From: Candidatus Helarchaeota archaeon
Lineage (GTDB): Archaea; Asgardarchaeota; Lokiarchaeia; Helarchaeales; RDOG01
Reading direction: 5' to 3'
Assembly (NCBI GenBank): GCA_019058315.1
Contig: JAHPZH010000001.1
Span: 343,536 to 407,535 of the forward strand
DNA length: 64,000 nt
This document shows, one piece after another, positions 52,796 through 62,625 of this stretch. The translations under genes and the position numbers were made by a program. The notes under the pieces were generated by a model. The model made no database searches. It had not been told where the DNA came from and saw nothing but the letters and a program-made list of their open reading frames with translations. Numbering within the stretch: position 1 is the stretch's first letter; every line of letters begins with the position of its first letter.

Positions 52796-54421
52796 TTATT
52801 CTTTCACTTTTTTAATATAAACTATTATAATAACAGCCGCAATTCCTACACCTACCAATGTAAACCCAATTGCTAATCCAACACCTATATCTTCTGGTCT
52901 CATTATAAGAAGGAGAAGTCCAGCGGGATTTTCCCCATTTCCTCCTGCTGAATGTTTTGTTATATTTTTTGTAGATTGGGCATAAATGTCACGAATTGAT
53001 CCCACATTTCTATAATCATACCAAGTAATAATTGCTTCACCTGCTCCACTGATACATAATTTTGGACCCGAATTATCTGCTAAATTTGTACATACGGGAG
53101 CACCATTAGAAATCCAATGCCTAGATCCGTTTGATGCAATCTTCTGTACATAGATATCAGTGCTATTAGATCTTTGATCTTGCCATGTAATATAAGTATC
53201 TGAACCATAAACTGCGATTTGAGGGCTACCTTGCTCTCCGCTACTTGAACAAATTGCGATTCCATTCGTTTGCCATGAAGAAACTCCGCTAATACCCACC
53301 CTCTGTGCATATATATTTCCATCGATTGTTCTCGTATCGATCCAAACTATATAAGCCCCCCCAGAAGCATCACTAGCGATTTCTGGACCAAATTGGTCAT
53401 TTGAGGCTATACATATGTCAGTTCCATTTGTTGTCCATTGCGTAATTCCAAGACTATTTACCCTTTGGGCATAAATATGTTCATTTCCATCTCTTGAATC
53501 TGACCAAGTTAATATTGCACCACCTATAACATCACTACAAATTTCAACATGAGTTTGATAACCATTTTCATTAGAAATTACTACTCCATTTAATGTCCAT
53601 TCAATATATCCCGTTGAATTTATTCGTTGTGCAAATATATCACTAACTGGATATGAAGTTCTCGTATCTCTCCAAGTTATTATTGCTCCATTGTTTCCAT
53701 CTGTACATAATCTGGGATCATTTTGAGCTTGGGTTGCATTACATATTACAGTTCCATTTGGAGTCCATTGTGTTACACCATCTGAATTTATTCTCTGAGC
53801 ATAAATATCAAAATTTCCTAATCCTTCCCTTAGATCTTCCCAAGTAATTATAGCGCCTCCAGCCCCATCACTGATAATTGATGGATTATCTTGATGATTA
53901 GTTGCATTACAAATTACAACCCCCTCACTAGTCCAGTTCAAGTCTCCAGTTGAATTAATACGTTGTGCATAAATATCCCTATCCGAACCTCTTTGATCCC
54001 TCCAAACAATAATAGCACCTCCTGCTCCATCACTAACAGCTTTTACGTACCATACATCTGTGGTTACCGTACATACAGCAATGCCATTATTATTCCAAAG
54101 AGTTGTTCCATTTTCATCAATTCTTTGTGCATAAACATCACCATTGGAATCCGTCCTAGTGTCTCTCCAAACAATAATTGCACCGTCTGACCCATCACTA
54201 ATAATATATGGTTGGGATTGGTCATTTGCAGAATTACATATAGGAATTCCATCTTCTTGCCAAGCCATCTTATCAATAACAAAGTTTTTATTAGATTCTA
54301 TTGGGTTTATGAAGCTAATTGTAGTGTTTTTAATAGAGAGAGACGATAATACTATTCCGAAAGTCGTTAGAAATATGAATACTTGTACTGCAATTAGAAA
54401 TTTTAAGTTAATTCTTTTCAT
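52796..54421 (-). CDS. Surface protein with eight propeller-like repeats and C-terminal membrane span (copy 1)
   Basis: A 541-residue protein. Signal peptide FLIAVQVFIFLTTFGIV, then eight repeats of about 50 residues with SDGAGGAIIVWRDQR, DIYAQRINSTG, a Trp, NGxxIC and Q..P.I, then a membrane span (VGLAIGFTLVGVGIAAVIIIVYI) and a short Lys-rich end. The repeat number suggests one eight-bladed propeller. The same length and build recur at 60090-61715, and a related repeat is in the longin-linked protein at 29171-31054. Calcium- or glycan-binding is possible but not shown. Confidence 0.88.
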   Translation of the reverse strand: MKRINLKFLIAVQVFIFLTTFGIVLSSLSIKNTTISFINPIESNKNFVIDKMAWQEDGIPICNSANDQSQPYIISDGSDGAIIVWRDTRTDSNGDVYAQRIDENGTTLWNNNGIAVCTVTTDVWYVKAVSDGAGGAIIVWRDQRGSDRDIYAQRINSTGDLNWTSEGVVICNATNHQDNPSIISDGAGGAIITWEDLREGLGNFDIYAQRINSDGVTQWTPNGTVICNATQAQNDPRLCTDGNNGAIITWRDTRTSYPVSDIFAQRINSTGYIEWTLNGVVISNENGYQTHVEICSDVIGGAILTWSDSRDGNEHIYAQRVNSLGITQWTTNGTDICIASNDQFGPEIASDASGGAYIVWIDTRTIDGNIYAQRVGISGVSSWQTNGIAICSSSGEQGSPQIAVYGSDTYITWQDQRSNSTDIYVQKIASNGSRHWISNGAPVCTNLADNSGPKLCISGAGEAIITWYDYRNVGSIRDIYAQSTKNITKHSAGGNGENPAGLLLLIMRPEDIGVGLAIGFTLVGVGIAAVIIIVYIKKVKE

Positions 54422-54781
54422 TGCTATTCACATTATCATTTCTTGATTAAATGAATTCTTAACATAAAAAATAATCCATTATTAATTTGTTACTGTTAAT
54501 GCAAAAGCAAAAATTATTTTCCATTAAAGAATAGATACGATTATTTAGATTGAATTTTGGACCATATATAAAGAGATTGTTCAATATAGAAGATTTACCA
54601 AGTAAGTTTATTCAAAAATATCTTATTTTTATTTTTATTTTTCAATTTTACATTTCTAAAAATATGATTGCAAATTTGCAAAGATTACCAATTAGAAAAA
54701 TTTAAATAGTATATCTTGCATTAGTGTCCTACAGAAATACTGTATACTAAATTATTCTAAAAATATCAGGAATTACAAATT
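54422..54781 (+). promoter_or_regulatory. Divergent promoter region upstream of the acyl-CoA dehydrogenase operon
   Basis: A 360-base gap without a reading frame. TTGCAAATTTGCAA at 54668-54681 is a perfect 14-bp palindrome. AAAAATTTAAATAG at 54696-54709 fits a BRE/TATA promoter 15 bases further on. TAGTATA (54707-54713) and TATACTA (54743-54749) form a second small inverted repeat across the expected transcription start. The layout suggests a regulated promoter for the operon beginning at 54782. Confidence 0.45.
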
Positions 54782-55948
54782 ATGAAGACAATTATGAATT
54801 TCTCAATGACTGAAAAGCAGAAGATGATTCAGAGAATAACTCGTGAATTTTCAGAAGAATTTATAGTGCCTATAGCGGAAGAAAGCGATAAAAACTCACA
54901 ATTAGATATCAAAATATTAAATCTAATGAAAAAAATGAACTTTTTTGGTCTTTGTATTCCAAAAGAATTTGGAGGAGCAGGTTTGCATGATGATACAGTA
55001 AGTTTTTGCATCATAGTTGAGGAAATTGCAAAAATTGATGCTTCTTATGCTCTTACTCCAGGTGTCCACTGTAGCGTCGTTGCTCGTCCAATATATATTT
55101 ATGGTACAGAAGAACAGAGAAGGAAATTTTTAATTCCCCTCGTCAAAGGGGATAAAATTGGTGCATTTGCCTTGACTGAGGCTAATGCAGGATCTGATGT
55201 TGCTAGTATTGAAACGAATGCAGTAATAGATGGTGATGAGTGGGTCTTAAATGGGAATAAAATATTTATAACAAATGGTGGAATAGCTAAAACTATAATA
55301 GTCCTCGCAAAAACTGGTGAAAAAGGTAAAAGAAAGTTTCATACTCTTTTTATTGTAGATGCCGATACACCCGGATTTTCTGTGGGGGTAAAAGAAGATA
55401 AACTAGGGGTCCGGGCTTCTAATACTACTGAGCTTGTTTTTCAGGATATGAGAATTCCTCATGAAAATATCTTGGGAGAAGTCGGAAATGGACTAAAAAT
55501 TGCTTTAGAGATATTAAATTTTGGTCGAATCATTGTTGCTGCTCAATGTGTTGGATTAGGGCAAGGGGCAATGGAATCTGCAATTAAATATGCTAATGAA
55601 AGAGAACAATTTGGAAGTAATATTGGTCGATTTCAAGGTATACAATGGAGAATCGCGGATATGGGTTGCGCAGTCGAATCTGCAAGATTATTGACTCAAA
55701 AAGCTGCTCATATGTGTGATAACAACATGGATTATAGTTTAATGGCTTCTATGGCAAAATTAGTTGCAAGTGAAGTAGCAATGAAAGTAGCTCATGATGC
55801 TGTTCAAATACACGGTGGATATGGTCTAATGAAAGCATATCCAGTAGAGAGATATTTTAGAGATGCTAAAATGGCCGAAATCTATGAAGGAACATCTGAA
55901 ATCCAAAGAATGGTTATTGCAAAACAATTATTGAAAAAATTCGTATAA
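54782..55948 (+). CDS. Acyl-CoA dehydrogenase
   Basis: A 388-residue flavoprotein that oxidises acyl-CoA to 2-enoyl-CoA, or reduces it in reverse with a suitable Etf. Signatures are GAFALTEANAGSDVAS (first ACADH motif), FGSNIGRFQGIQWRIADM, and QIHGGYGLMKAYPVERYFRDAKMAEIYEGTSEIQ, where the Glu of YEGTSE is the expected catalytic base as in short-chain and butyryl-CoA dehydrogenases. It is followed after 16 bases by etfB and then etfA, a standard operon. Confidence 0.94.
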   Translation: MKTIMNFSMTEKQKMIQRITREFSEEFIVPIAEESDKNSQLDIKILNLMKKMNFFGLCIPKEFGGAGLHDDTVSFCIIVEEIAKIDASYALTPGVHCSVVARPIYIYGTEEQRRKFLIPLVKGDKIGAFALTEANAGSDVASIETNAVIDGDEWVLNGNKIFITNGGIAKTIIVLAKTGEKGKRKFHTLFIVDADTPGFSVGVKEDKLGVRASNTTELVFQDMRIPHENILGEVGNGLKIALEILNFGRIIVAAQCVGLGQGAMESAIKYANEREQFGSNIGRFQGIQWRIADMGCAVESARLLTQKAAHMCDNNMDYSLMASMAKLVASEVAMKVAHDAVQIHGGYGLMKAYPVERYFRDAKMAEIYEGTSEIQRMVIAKQLLKKFV

Positions 55949-55964
55949 AAGAGGTGTTAAAAAG

Positions 55965-56771
55965 ATGAAAATATTCGTTTGTATTAAACAAGTTCCTGGA
56001 ATATCAGAGGTAAAGATAGATTCAAAAACTGGGAATATAATTCGTGATGGTGTTCCGAGCATTATCAATCCACTTGATAAACATGCCCTCGAATTAGCTT
56101 TACAAATAAAGGAAGATAAAAATGCTGAAATTATCGCCATTAGTATGGGACCACCACAAGCCGAAGAGGCTTTACGTGAAGCACTAGCAATGGGAAGTGA
56201 TAGAGCCTTCCTCTTGACTGACAAGAAATTTGCTGGAGCAGACACATTAGCCACCTCTCATACGTTATCCCTTGCTATTAAGAAAATCCTAAATGATTTT
56301 GATATTGATGAAAAATATTTAATCATCTGTGGTGCCTGTGCTATTGATGGAGATACCGCACAAGTAGGTGTAGAATTAGCAGAAGAATTAAATATACCTC
56401 AAATAACCTATGTCCAAAAAATACATATTAATAATGACAAAATTATTGCAGAAAAAGTTCTAAGACCCGAAGAGATAGTTGTGGTAGAATCTAGATTTCC
56501 TTTATTAATAACCGTTTTAAAGGAATTAAATAAACCACGTTTTCCAACAATAGCTGGTATTATGGAAGCATATGATGAAAAAGAAATAATTAAGTTGGAT
56601 TCTCAAAGTTTAAAAGCTGATGATGCAAAAATTGGATTAAATGGTTCTCAGACGCAAGTTTGGAAGATTTTTACTCCCCAAAGAGTATATGATCACGTTA
56701 AACTTTCTGGAGATATCGGAGAAATGGTAAAAAAATTATGTGCAAACTTAGTAGAGTGTAAAATCTTATAA
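55965..56771 (+). CDS. etfB: Electron-transfer flavoprotein, beta subunit
   Basis: A 268-residue EtfB. The opening KIFVCIKQVPG, the NPLDKHALELALQIKED segment and the family signature around VLRPEEIVVVESRFPLLITV are clear. GACAIDGDTAQVGVELAEELNIPQ is the AMP- or flavin-binding loop region. It carries electrons from the acyl-CoA dehydrogenase with EtfA; in bifurcating Etfs this subunit holds the second FAD. RBS GAGGTG precedes the ATG. Whether it bifurcates needs the FAD-contact residues to be compared. Confidence 0.94.
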   Translation: MKIFVCIKQVPGISEVKIDSKTGNIIRDGVPSIINPLDKHALELALQIKEDKNAEIIAISMGPPQAEEALREALAMGSDRAFLLTDKKFAGADTLATSHTLSLAIKKILNDFDIDEKYLIICGACAIDGDTAQVGVELAEELNIPQITYVQKIHINNDKIIAEKVLRPEEIVVVESRFPLLITVLKELNKPRFPTIAGIMEAYDEKEIIKLDSQSLKADDAKIGLNGSQTQVWKIFTPQRVYDHVKLSGDIGEMVKKLCANLVECKIL

Positions 56772-56793
56772 GAATTCTATAGGAGTTTAAAAA

Positions 56794-58002
56794 ATGGGGA
56801 TAAAAATTCAAGTTGAATTATGTACCGGATGTGGAAGTTGTCATTCTATATGCCCCTATGGTGGTATAAAACTCGTAAATGATAAAGCGCAATTAACAAG
56901 TGAATGCAGTGCTTGTGGTTTATGTGTTGAAGAATGCCCTACCAAAGCCATTCTGTTAATAAGAGAAGGTTCGGTAAAACAAGTTGACATCTCTAAATAT
57001 AAAGGTGTATGGGTTATTGGGGAACATTATAGCAATAATATCGAAGGTGTGGTTTATGAATTAGTAGAAAAAGGTCGAGAACTGGCAGATAAATTAAATG
57101 TTGACCTAACAGTTGTGTTATTAGGCTCACAATTAGATGACGAATTGGAAGAATTTGGTCAATATGGTGTAGATGTGGTTATTTATATCATGTCTCCTGT
57201 GTTAGAAAACTATTATTCAGAACTATATGTAAAAATTTTGACTAATCTCATAAAGAAAAATAAGCCCGAAATCGTTTTAATGGGAGCAACGCCGATTGGA
57301 AGAGATTTTGCACCACGAATTTCAAAAAGACTTAATACTGGGCTAACTGCTGATTGCACAGGATTGGATATAGATTCAGAATGCAAAAATTTACTACAAA
57401 CACGCCCAACATTTGGTGGTAATATAATGGCAACGATTAAAACTCCACATAGTAGGCCCCAAATGAGCACAGTAAGACCAGGTATATTTAAACCAACTAA
57501 AAAAATGGGAAGAAAAGTGAGAATCAGAAAATTTTATTATAATTTCAATCAAAAAGACCTAATTACAAAAATATTGAAGATAATAAAGAAAGAACGCAAA
57601 ATCAGAAACCTTTCGGATGCAGATATTATTGTAGCTGGAGGAAGAGGGGTTGGTAGTAAAGAAAATTTTATAATATTAGAAGAATTAGCTGAAGTTTTAA
57701 ATGCTGAAGTAGCAGGTTCAAGAGTAGCTGTCGAACTGAACTGGATTAATTCAGACAGACAAGTCGGACAGACAGGGAAAATAGTTTCACCAAAACTATA
57801 TATTGCATGTGGTATTTCAGGAGCAAGTCAACATATAGTGGGGATTCAATGTTCTGATATAATCGTAGCAATTAATAAAGATCCTAACGCACCAATTTTC
57901 GAAATAGCACATTATGGAATCGTTGGCGACCTTCATAGAGTCATTCCTGAGCTGATAAAAGAAATAAAGCGTATAAAATCTAAGGAGGAAATCCCAAACT
58001 AA
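56794..58002 (+). CDS. etfA: Electron-transfer flavoprotein, alpha subunit, with N-terminal ferredoxin domain
   Basis: A 402-residue EtfA. The first 55 residues form a 2[4Fe-4S] ferredoxin: CTGCGSCHSICPYGG and CSACGLCVEECPTKA. The FAD domain follows with RQVGQTGK, GISGASQH and the GIVGD end (preceded by AH where EtfA usually has AD). Ferredoxin-fused EtfA is known from electron-bifurcating enzymes such as the caffeyl-CoA reductase CarE, so ferredoxin may exchange electrons here. It is the third gene of the operon, with AGGAG upstream. Confidence 0.93.
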   Translation: MGIKIQVELCTGCGSCHSICPYGGIKLVNDKAQLTSECSACGLCVEECPTKAILLIREGSVKQVDISKYKGVWVIGEHYSNNIEGVVYELVEKGRELADKLNVDLTVVLLGSQLDDELEEFGQYGVDVVIYIMSPVLENYYSELYVKILTNLIKKNKPEIVLMGATPIGRDFAPRISKRLNTGLTADCTGLDIDSECKNLLQTRPTFGGNIMATIKTPHSRPQMSTVRPGIFKPTKKMGRKVRIRKFYYNFNQKDLITKILKIIKKERKIRNLSDADIIVAGGRGVGSKENFIILEELAEVLNAEVAGSRVAVELNWINSDRQVGQTGKIVSPKLYIACGISGASQHIVGIQCSDIIVAINKDPNAPIFEIAHYGIVGDLHRVIPELIKEIKRIKSKEEIPN

Positions 58003-58064
58003 AAAAATCGAAAAAAAAAATTAAAAAAGAAAATTTATGATTATTCAAAACCTACTTTTTTATT

Positions 58065-59294
58065 ATGAAATTCTTCTCAATAAATTCCAATTTTACTAGA
58101 AGGGATTTTTTTACATCAGCTTTATTTATATTGATGTTTTTTGTCTTTGAGAATTTTTCACTCGATTTTTATCTCCAAAAAACTATGATTTTTGTAAAAT
58201 CTTATTTTTACTTTAAGTTGATCTTAGTATCTATCATATTTATTTCAAATTTAATTAGCGGATTATTACTTCTAAAAATAAAAGAATTTTATTTATTGTT
58301 ATCTTCGGTTATATGTGTCGGTTGTAGCACAATTCTTATAAATACAGTCAAATTAAGTCCAATTGAGTTAAACTTCTGGTTTATTGTTCCATATTCAGTG
58401 GCAATAGGATTGATACCTGCAGCTGTATTAAGTTTTTTTAATTCGAGAATAAAGATTGTCGATAGACAAAAACAGATTTCTTATGTTCTATTGATTTCCT
58501 ATCTTATAATGGTTTTAATCTTTCATATTTTTTTCATATTTTACGGATTTCAAGCCATTTTAAATATATCGTTAATGGTTATTCTGACATATTTTTTAAT
58601 ACAGACTAAAAAAGAAGAAATTAATATAGATGATGATTTAAAAAATGTTTCTTTCTTGGAGTTTTTATTTATAATCATTCCTTTCTTTCTATTTTTTATT
58701 GCTTTTTTCATAGGAAATATATTGTATAATTCGTTTTTATTCTATAGAAGTGTCGCTGGAAGTTCTTTCTTTCCTTTTCTGTATGGAGTCATTATAGCAT
58801 TTTTAATTTCTGGATTAATAGATTATTTTGGAAGAAAATTAATTGTTTTTATTTCATTTGGATTTGTTGGACTGAATTGGGTTCTTACAAGTATGTTCGG
58901 GTATTCAGAACTTATAAGCATCCTTGATGGGATAGCATATGGTTTAATGATTGCAATTGGTCTCTTTACTCTTTCAGGTGATATTATCATCGAATCAAGA
59001 TTAAATCTTCGAAATTGTATTTATTCTCTATTTTTAAGTCCTATTTTTTTATATGATTTCATGACAACCTATTTTTTAACTCAAGCAGCCCATTCAATTT
59101 GGTTGCTTTTTGTATGGGATGTTAATTTAAGTAGAAATTCTCTTTTTTCTTTAATGGTTGGATTAATAGTATTAGGAATAATATTATTTATCTATAGCCC
59201 GGAAACTTATCCAATGAAGAAGAAACAGAAAGTTCTTATTAATAAATATATGATGAAGGCGAAAAATATAGCTGATAAATATAAATCTGAATGA
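58065..59294 (+). CDS. Multi-span membrane protein, MFS-like transporter
   Basis: About 409 residues with eleven or twelve hydrophobic spans and a short basic C-terminus (MKKKQKVLINKYMMKAKN). ISGLIDYFGRKLIVFISFG fits the MFS loop motif (Gx3DxxGRK). The N-terminal spans are weakly marked, so the MFS call rests on that loop and on topology. It runs in the same direction as etfA, 62 bases on. Substrate unknown. Confidence 0.7.
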   Translation: MKFFSINSNFTRRDFFTSALFILMFFVFENFSLDFYLQKTMIFVKSYFYFKLILVSIIFISNLISGLLLLKIKEFYLLLSSVICVGCSTILINTVKLSPIELNFWFIVPYSVAIGLIPAAVLSFFNSRIKIVDRQKQISYVLLISYLIMVLIFHIFFIFYGFQAILNISLMVILTYFLIQTKKEEINIDDDLKNVSFLEFLFIIIPFFLFFIAFFIGNILYNSFLFYRSVAGSSFFPFLYGVIIAFLISGLIDYFGRKLIVFISFGFVGLNWVLTSMFGYSELISILDGIAYGLMIAIGLFTLSGDIIIESRLNLRNCIYSLFLSPIFLYDFMTTYFLTQAAHSIWLLFVWDVNLSRNSLFSLMVGLIVLGIILFIYSPETYPMKKKQKVLINKYMMKAKNIADKYKSE

Positions 59295-59393
59295 GATGGT
59301 TTTAAATTAAAGGTTATTGGGCATACAAAATGTTAAATAGATGAAATATAGTGTTTTCGATGAAATTCTTTAAAAATAAATTAAAAATTCATC

Positions 59394-59582
59394 TTAATCT
59401 TTTTTTCTACGAACTTTTTTCTTTATTTTAACTCGAGTCTGCATCAAGCCACATTCGGTACAAGTATATGAAAACCTCCCCGTCTTCACCATTTTGCCAT
59501 TACATTCCTCACACTTCTCGTCAGTAGAGATGAATTCTGCACGTCCCAAAGCTTTATCCTTTTTCCGTGATGATTTTGTCAT
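59394..59582 (-). CDS. Small zinc-ribbon protein, 62 aa
   Basis: Cysteines at 24, 27, 41 and 44 (CEEC and CTEC) form a classic ribbon, with basic tails at both ends (KKDKALGR, IKKKVRRKKD). It may bind nucleic acid, but no named family is certain. Its ATG overlaps the stop of the membrane-protein gene upstream in an ATGA, so the two are translationally coupled. Confidence 0.75.
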   Translation of the reverse strand: MTKSSRKKDKALGRAEFISTDEKCEECNGKMVKTGRFSYTCTECGLMQTRVKIKKKVRRKKD

Positions 59583-59848
59583 ACGTATTCTCCTTCATAA
59601 TATCCTTTGAATTTGTACACAAGACCCACAATAAGATTAGTAACACCTAATATAATAAAAACTCCTCCTAAAAGTACATAAATTGGATAGAATAAACTAG
59701 GTGCTATCAATCTTTGAAGAGAATGAAAGATATCTTGTGGAATAATATCTGGTAGAATTAGAATAACTGATAGTCCTATAATAATTAAAATAATTCCAAT
59801 TATTGTTTGAGTGACGGGGTATACCCGAACTCGACCCAGAAATGACAA
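59579..59848 (-). CDS. Small two-span membrane protein, 89 aa
   Basis: Two hydrophobic spans (about 13-33, TIIGIILIIIGLSVILILP, and 50-76, LFYPIYVLLGGVFIILGVTNLIVG) with a short basic loop between and a charged end. The start is a TTG at 59848. It is the first gene of a two-gene unit with the zinc-ribbon gene (4-base ATGA overlap). No function is recognised. Confidence 0.65.
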   Translation of the reverse strand: MSFLGRVRVYPVTQTIIGIILIIIGLSVILILPDIIPQDIFHSLQRLIAPSLFYPIYVLLGGVFIILGVTNLIVGLVYKFKGYYEGEYV

Positions 59849-60089
59849 TATTTTATAATCCTTTATTCTAAAAAGTTATTCGAACTATTTAGTTATATGT
59901 TCGATCTTGCCTGCTATTTACTTTATTTTCACACAATAGAGGTGCTTTTTAGGTTTATGTTTATGTATATTCAATTGAAACATAATATGGCAAATACTCT
60001 TAATTTATAGTTTTCAAAAAATTTATATTTTTATTAAACAAAATAAAGATGATTATTTTTCAATTTTATCCGTTAAAAATTAAACAAAA

Positions 60090-61715
60090 ATGGTGGGTAA
60101 TTTGATAAAGCGGAAAATTTTTTACTTGATCCTTTTTAATATGTTTCTAATTTCAAGTGTAGTTCTCACAGATTCTTCGTTCACAATAAATGGTTTAATG
60201 ATATTAAACAATAGAAGTTCTAATTCAAACTTAGGTTCAAGTGGAATACCCTACTTATCGTGGGATCCGGCTGGAGTTAGCATATGCCAAGCAACTAATT
60301 TACAATATGAGGCTGAGATATGCAGTGATGGTCAAGGTGGTGCAATTATTGTATGGAGAGATCAAAGAACTGATCCCGATGGAGATATTTATGCACAGAA
60401 AATAAATTCAACTGGAAATATTCAATGGACAGGTAGTGGAGTTCCAGTACACATAACTACTGAAGCTGAAGATAATCCTCAATTATGTAGCGATGGGAAT
60501 GGGGGAGCTATAATAACTTGGGATCATGATGGTATATCAAGTGGTGAAGACATATATGCACAAAGAATTAATTCCACAGGAGATTTTCCTTGGGGAGGAG
60601 TTAAGATGATAAGTACTCAAACGAATGACCAATATTATCCTGAATTATGCATGGATGGTGATGGCGGTGCAATAATAACTTGGGAACATTATCGAACAAT
60701 ACCCCTTTATGATATATATGCCCAAAAAATCAATTCAAGTGGTGGATTTCCTTGGGGGTCAGAAAAACAAGTTTGTACGGCATCTAACAATCAGATTCTT
60801 CCTAAAATTTGCAGTGATGGAGCAGGTGGTGCAATTATTGTGTGGTGGGACTATAGAAGTGATGCTGATGGAGATATATATGTTCAAAAAATTAATTCAA
60901 GTGGACAAACCGAATGGACTAATAATGGCACTATCATACATGCAACGATATGGGAGGAAACAGCTGCGCAAATTTGCTCTGACGGTTTAGGTGGCGCAAT
61001 CATAGTGTGGCAGCATGATGGAGTTTCAACTGGTTTGGACATATATGCTCAACGAATCAATTCTAATGGAGGCATAGAATGGACAGCCGGGGGTGTGGAA
61101 ATATGCACTAATAATTCTGATCAACAAAATGCTCAAATTTGTAGTGATGGTTCAGGGGGTGCAATTATTACTTGGGATGATCAAACAAGTGGTTATGACA
61201 TCTATGCTCAAAGAATCAATTCAAAGGGTGCTGTAGAATGGAAAACTAATGGTGTACCTATTTGTGTCGCAGCTTCAGATCAATATTTTCCAGAAATTGT
61301 CAGTGATGGGGTAGGGGGTGCGATAATTGTTTGGCAAGATTATAGAACCGGAAGTACTTCTGACATTTATGCACAACGGATAGATTCAAAAGGAAATATT
61401 CAGTGGAATTATAATGGGATGTTAATAATTGGTGCAAATGATCTACAACAATACCCTAGATTATGCAGTGATGGAAATGAAGGTGCAATCATCACATGGC
61501 AGGATGATAGAGCAGAAACTAGTGCTGATAACATTTACGCACAACGTATAGAAGATATACCCTTGTCTTCAGAACATGAACCAATTTTAATACCGATAAT
61601 ATCTGGTCCAAATGTTTTCGATTCTATATTATCACTTGTTGGAATAGGGATTATTGCTGCAATTGCTGCCTCAAGTGTCGTTATTACTATAATCATCATG
61701 AAAAAAGCTAAATAA
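60090..61715 (+). CDS. Surface protein with eight propeller-like repeats and C-terminal membrane span (copy 2)
   Basis: A paralogue of 52796-54421 with the same 541-residue length. Signal peptide IFYLILFNMFLISSVVL, eight repeats (SDGQGGAIIVWRDQR, DIYAQKINSTG, WTNNG), then a membrane span (LVGIGIIAAIAASSVVITIIIM) ending KKAK. Blades 2 and 5 replace the WRDxR with WDHDG and WQHDG. An 8-bp inverted repeat (TTATGTTT 59955-59962 and AAACATAA 59978-59985) lies in the 241-base upstream gap. The start is ATG at 60090. Confidence 0.88.
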   Translation: MVGNLIKRKIFYLILFNMFLISSVVLTDSSFTINGLMILNNRSSNSNLGSSGIPYLSWDPAGVSICQATNLQYEAEICSDGQGGAIIVWRDQRTDPDGDIYAQKINSTGNIQWTGSGVPVHITTEAEDNPQLCSDGNGGAIITWDHDGISSGEDIYAQRINSTGDFPWGGVKMISTQTNDQYYPELCMDGDGGAIITWEHYRTIPLYDIYAQKINSSGGFPWGSEKQVCTASNNQILPKICSDGAGGAIIVWWDYRSDADGDIYVQKINSSGQTEWTNNGTIIHATIWEETAAQICSDGLGGAIIVWQHDGVSTGLDIYAQRINSNGGIEWTAGGVEICTNNSDQQNAQICSDGSGGAIITWDDQTSGYDIYAQRINSKGAVEWKTNGVPICVAASDQYFPEIVSDGVGGAIIVWQDYRTGSTSDIYAQRIDSKGNIQWNYNGMLIIGANDLQQYPRLCSDGNEGAIITWQDDRAETSADNIYAQRIEDIPLSSEHEPILIPIISGPNVFDSILSLVGIGIIAAIAASSVVITIIIMKKAK

Positions 61716-61816
61716 TTTGTAAATAAAAATTCGGATTAATACAATCTCTCTTATTTTTTTATAAGAAAAATAATTCCAGTCATTACCTGATTGATTGGAT
61801 CTGCTCGAAGTATCAT

Positions 61817-62614
61817 TTATTTCATTATATCTTCAATCTTGTCCGCTATTTGCTTTAATGTAACACAATAGGGATGTTTTTCATCCTTAAGAATAAGCAT
61901 GTATTCACTTAAAGTGCTTTGGACTTCACATGAACATGGGATAGTACCAATTATTTTATTCTGAATTTTAGCGATTTTTTCTTCAATTTCTTTATTTTTT
62001 TCCACAAATGCGGCAGGAACCATATTAAGAATAATGTGATTTTCTTTTTCCAATGATTGGTAAATCTCCGAAACCATATTATCAGTACCACTTAAATCAG
62101 CTTTGTTAAGTGTAGAAAGTAATAATACCAAATCAGCACATACAATAGCATTTATCGACCAATATTTAATTCCAGGGCTAGTATCAAAAAATAGATAATC
62201 AATATTATGTTCCTCAAATAATTCTTTTTTTGCTTTCAATAGTACTTTTAATGCATTCATTTGCCATTTTCGTCCAGCAGTTTCAAAGAATTCAAAAACA
62301 TCTCTTCCTGTATTCATCAACCCTAGATATAAATTCCCTTTTAATTTAATACCTGATTCAATATCTTGTCTAACGGGGGTCAAATATTCCATAATTGAGC
62401 ATTTTTTATCTAAAAATTCTTTAAGATAGTAGTTAGATCTTTTAGATTCATCGATATAATGCTCAAATATGTAATTTAAACTTGGAGCACCAATATCGAA
62501 ATCAATCAGAGCAACATTTTTGCCCCTCATGGCTTGAATAATTGAAAAATTTGAAACAAAATAAGTCTTTCCTGTTCCCCCTTTATAAGAATGGATTGCA
62601 ATTGCTCTTGCCAT
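61817..62614 (-). CDS. ParA/MinD-family ATPase
   Basis: A 265-residue deviant-Walker ATPase. The opening IAIHSYKGGTGKTYFVSNFS is the ParA/MinD P-loop with the signature Lys before GG. VALIDFDIGAPSLNYIF and YLFFDTSPGIKYWSI carry the second and third motifs (switch I and II Asp). It lacks an N-terminal helix-turn-helix. There is no MinD-type amphipathic C-terminal helix that I can see. It lies 11 bases downstream of a winged-helix gene, so they probably act together, in positioning or in regulation. Confidence 0.88.
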   Translation of the reverse strand: MARAIAIHSYKGGTGKTYFVSNFSIIQAMRGKNVALIDFDIGAPSLNYIFEHYIDESKRSNYYLKEFLDKKCSIMEYLTPVRQDIESGIKLKGNLYLGLMNTGRDVFEFFETAGRKWQMNALKVLLKAKKELFEEHNIDYLFFDTSPGIKYWSINAIVCADLVLLLSTLNKADLSGTDNMVSEIYQSLEKENHIILNMVPAAFVEKNKEIEEKIAKIQNKIIGTIPCSCEVQSTLSEYMLILKDEKHPYCVTLKQIADKIEDIMK

Positions 62615-62625
62615 TTTTTATCCTC

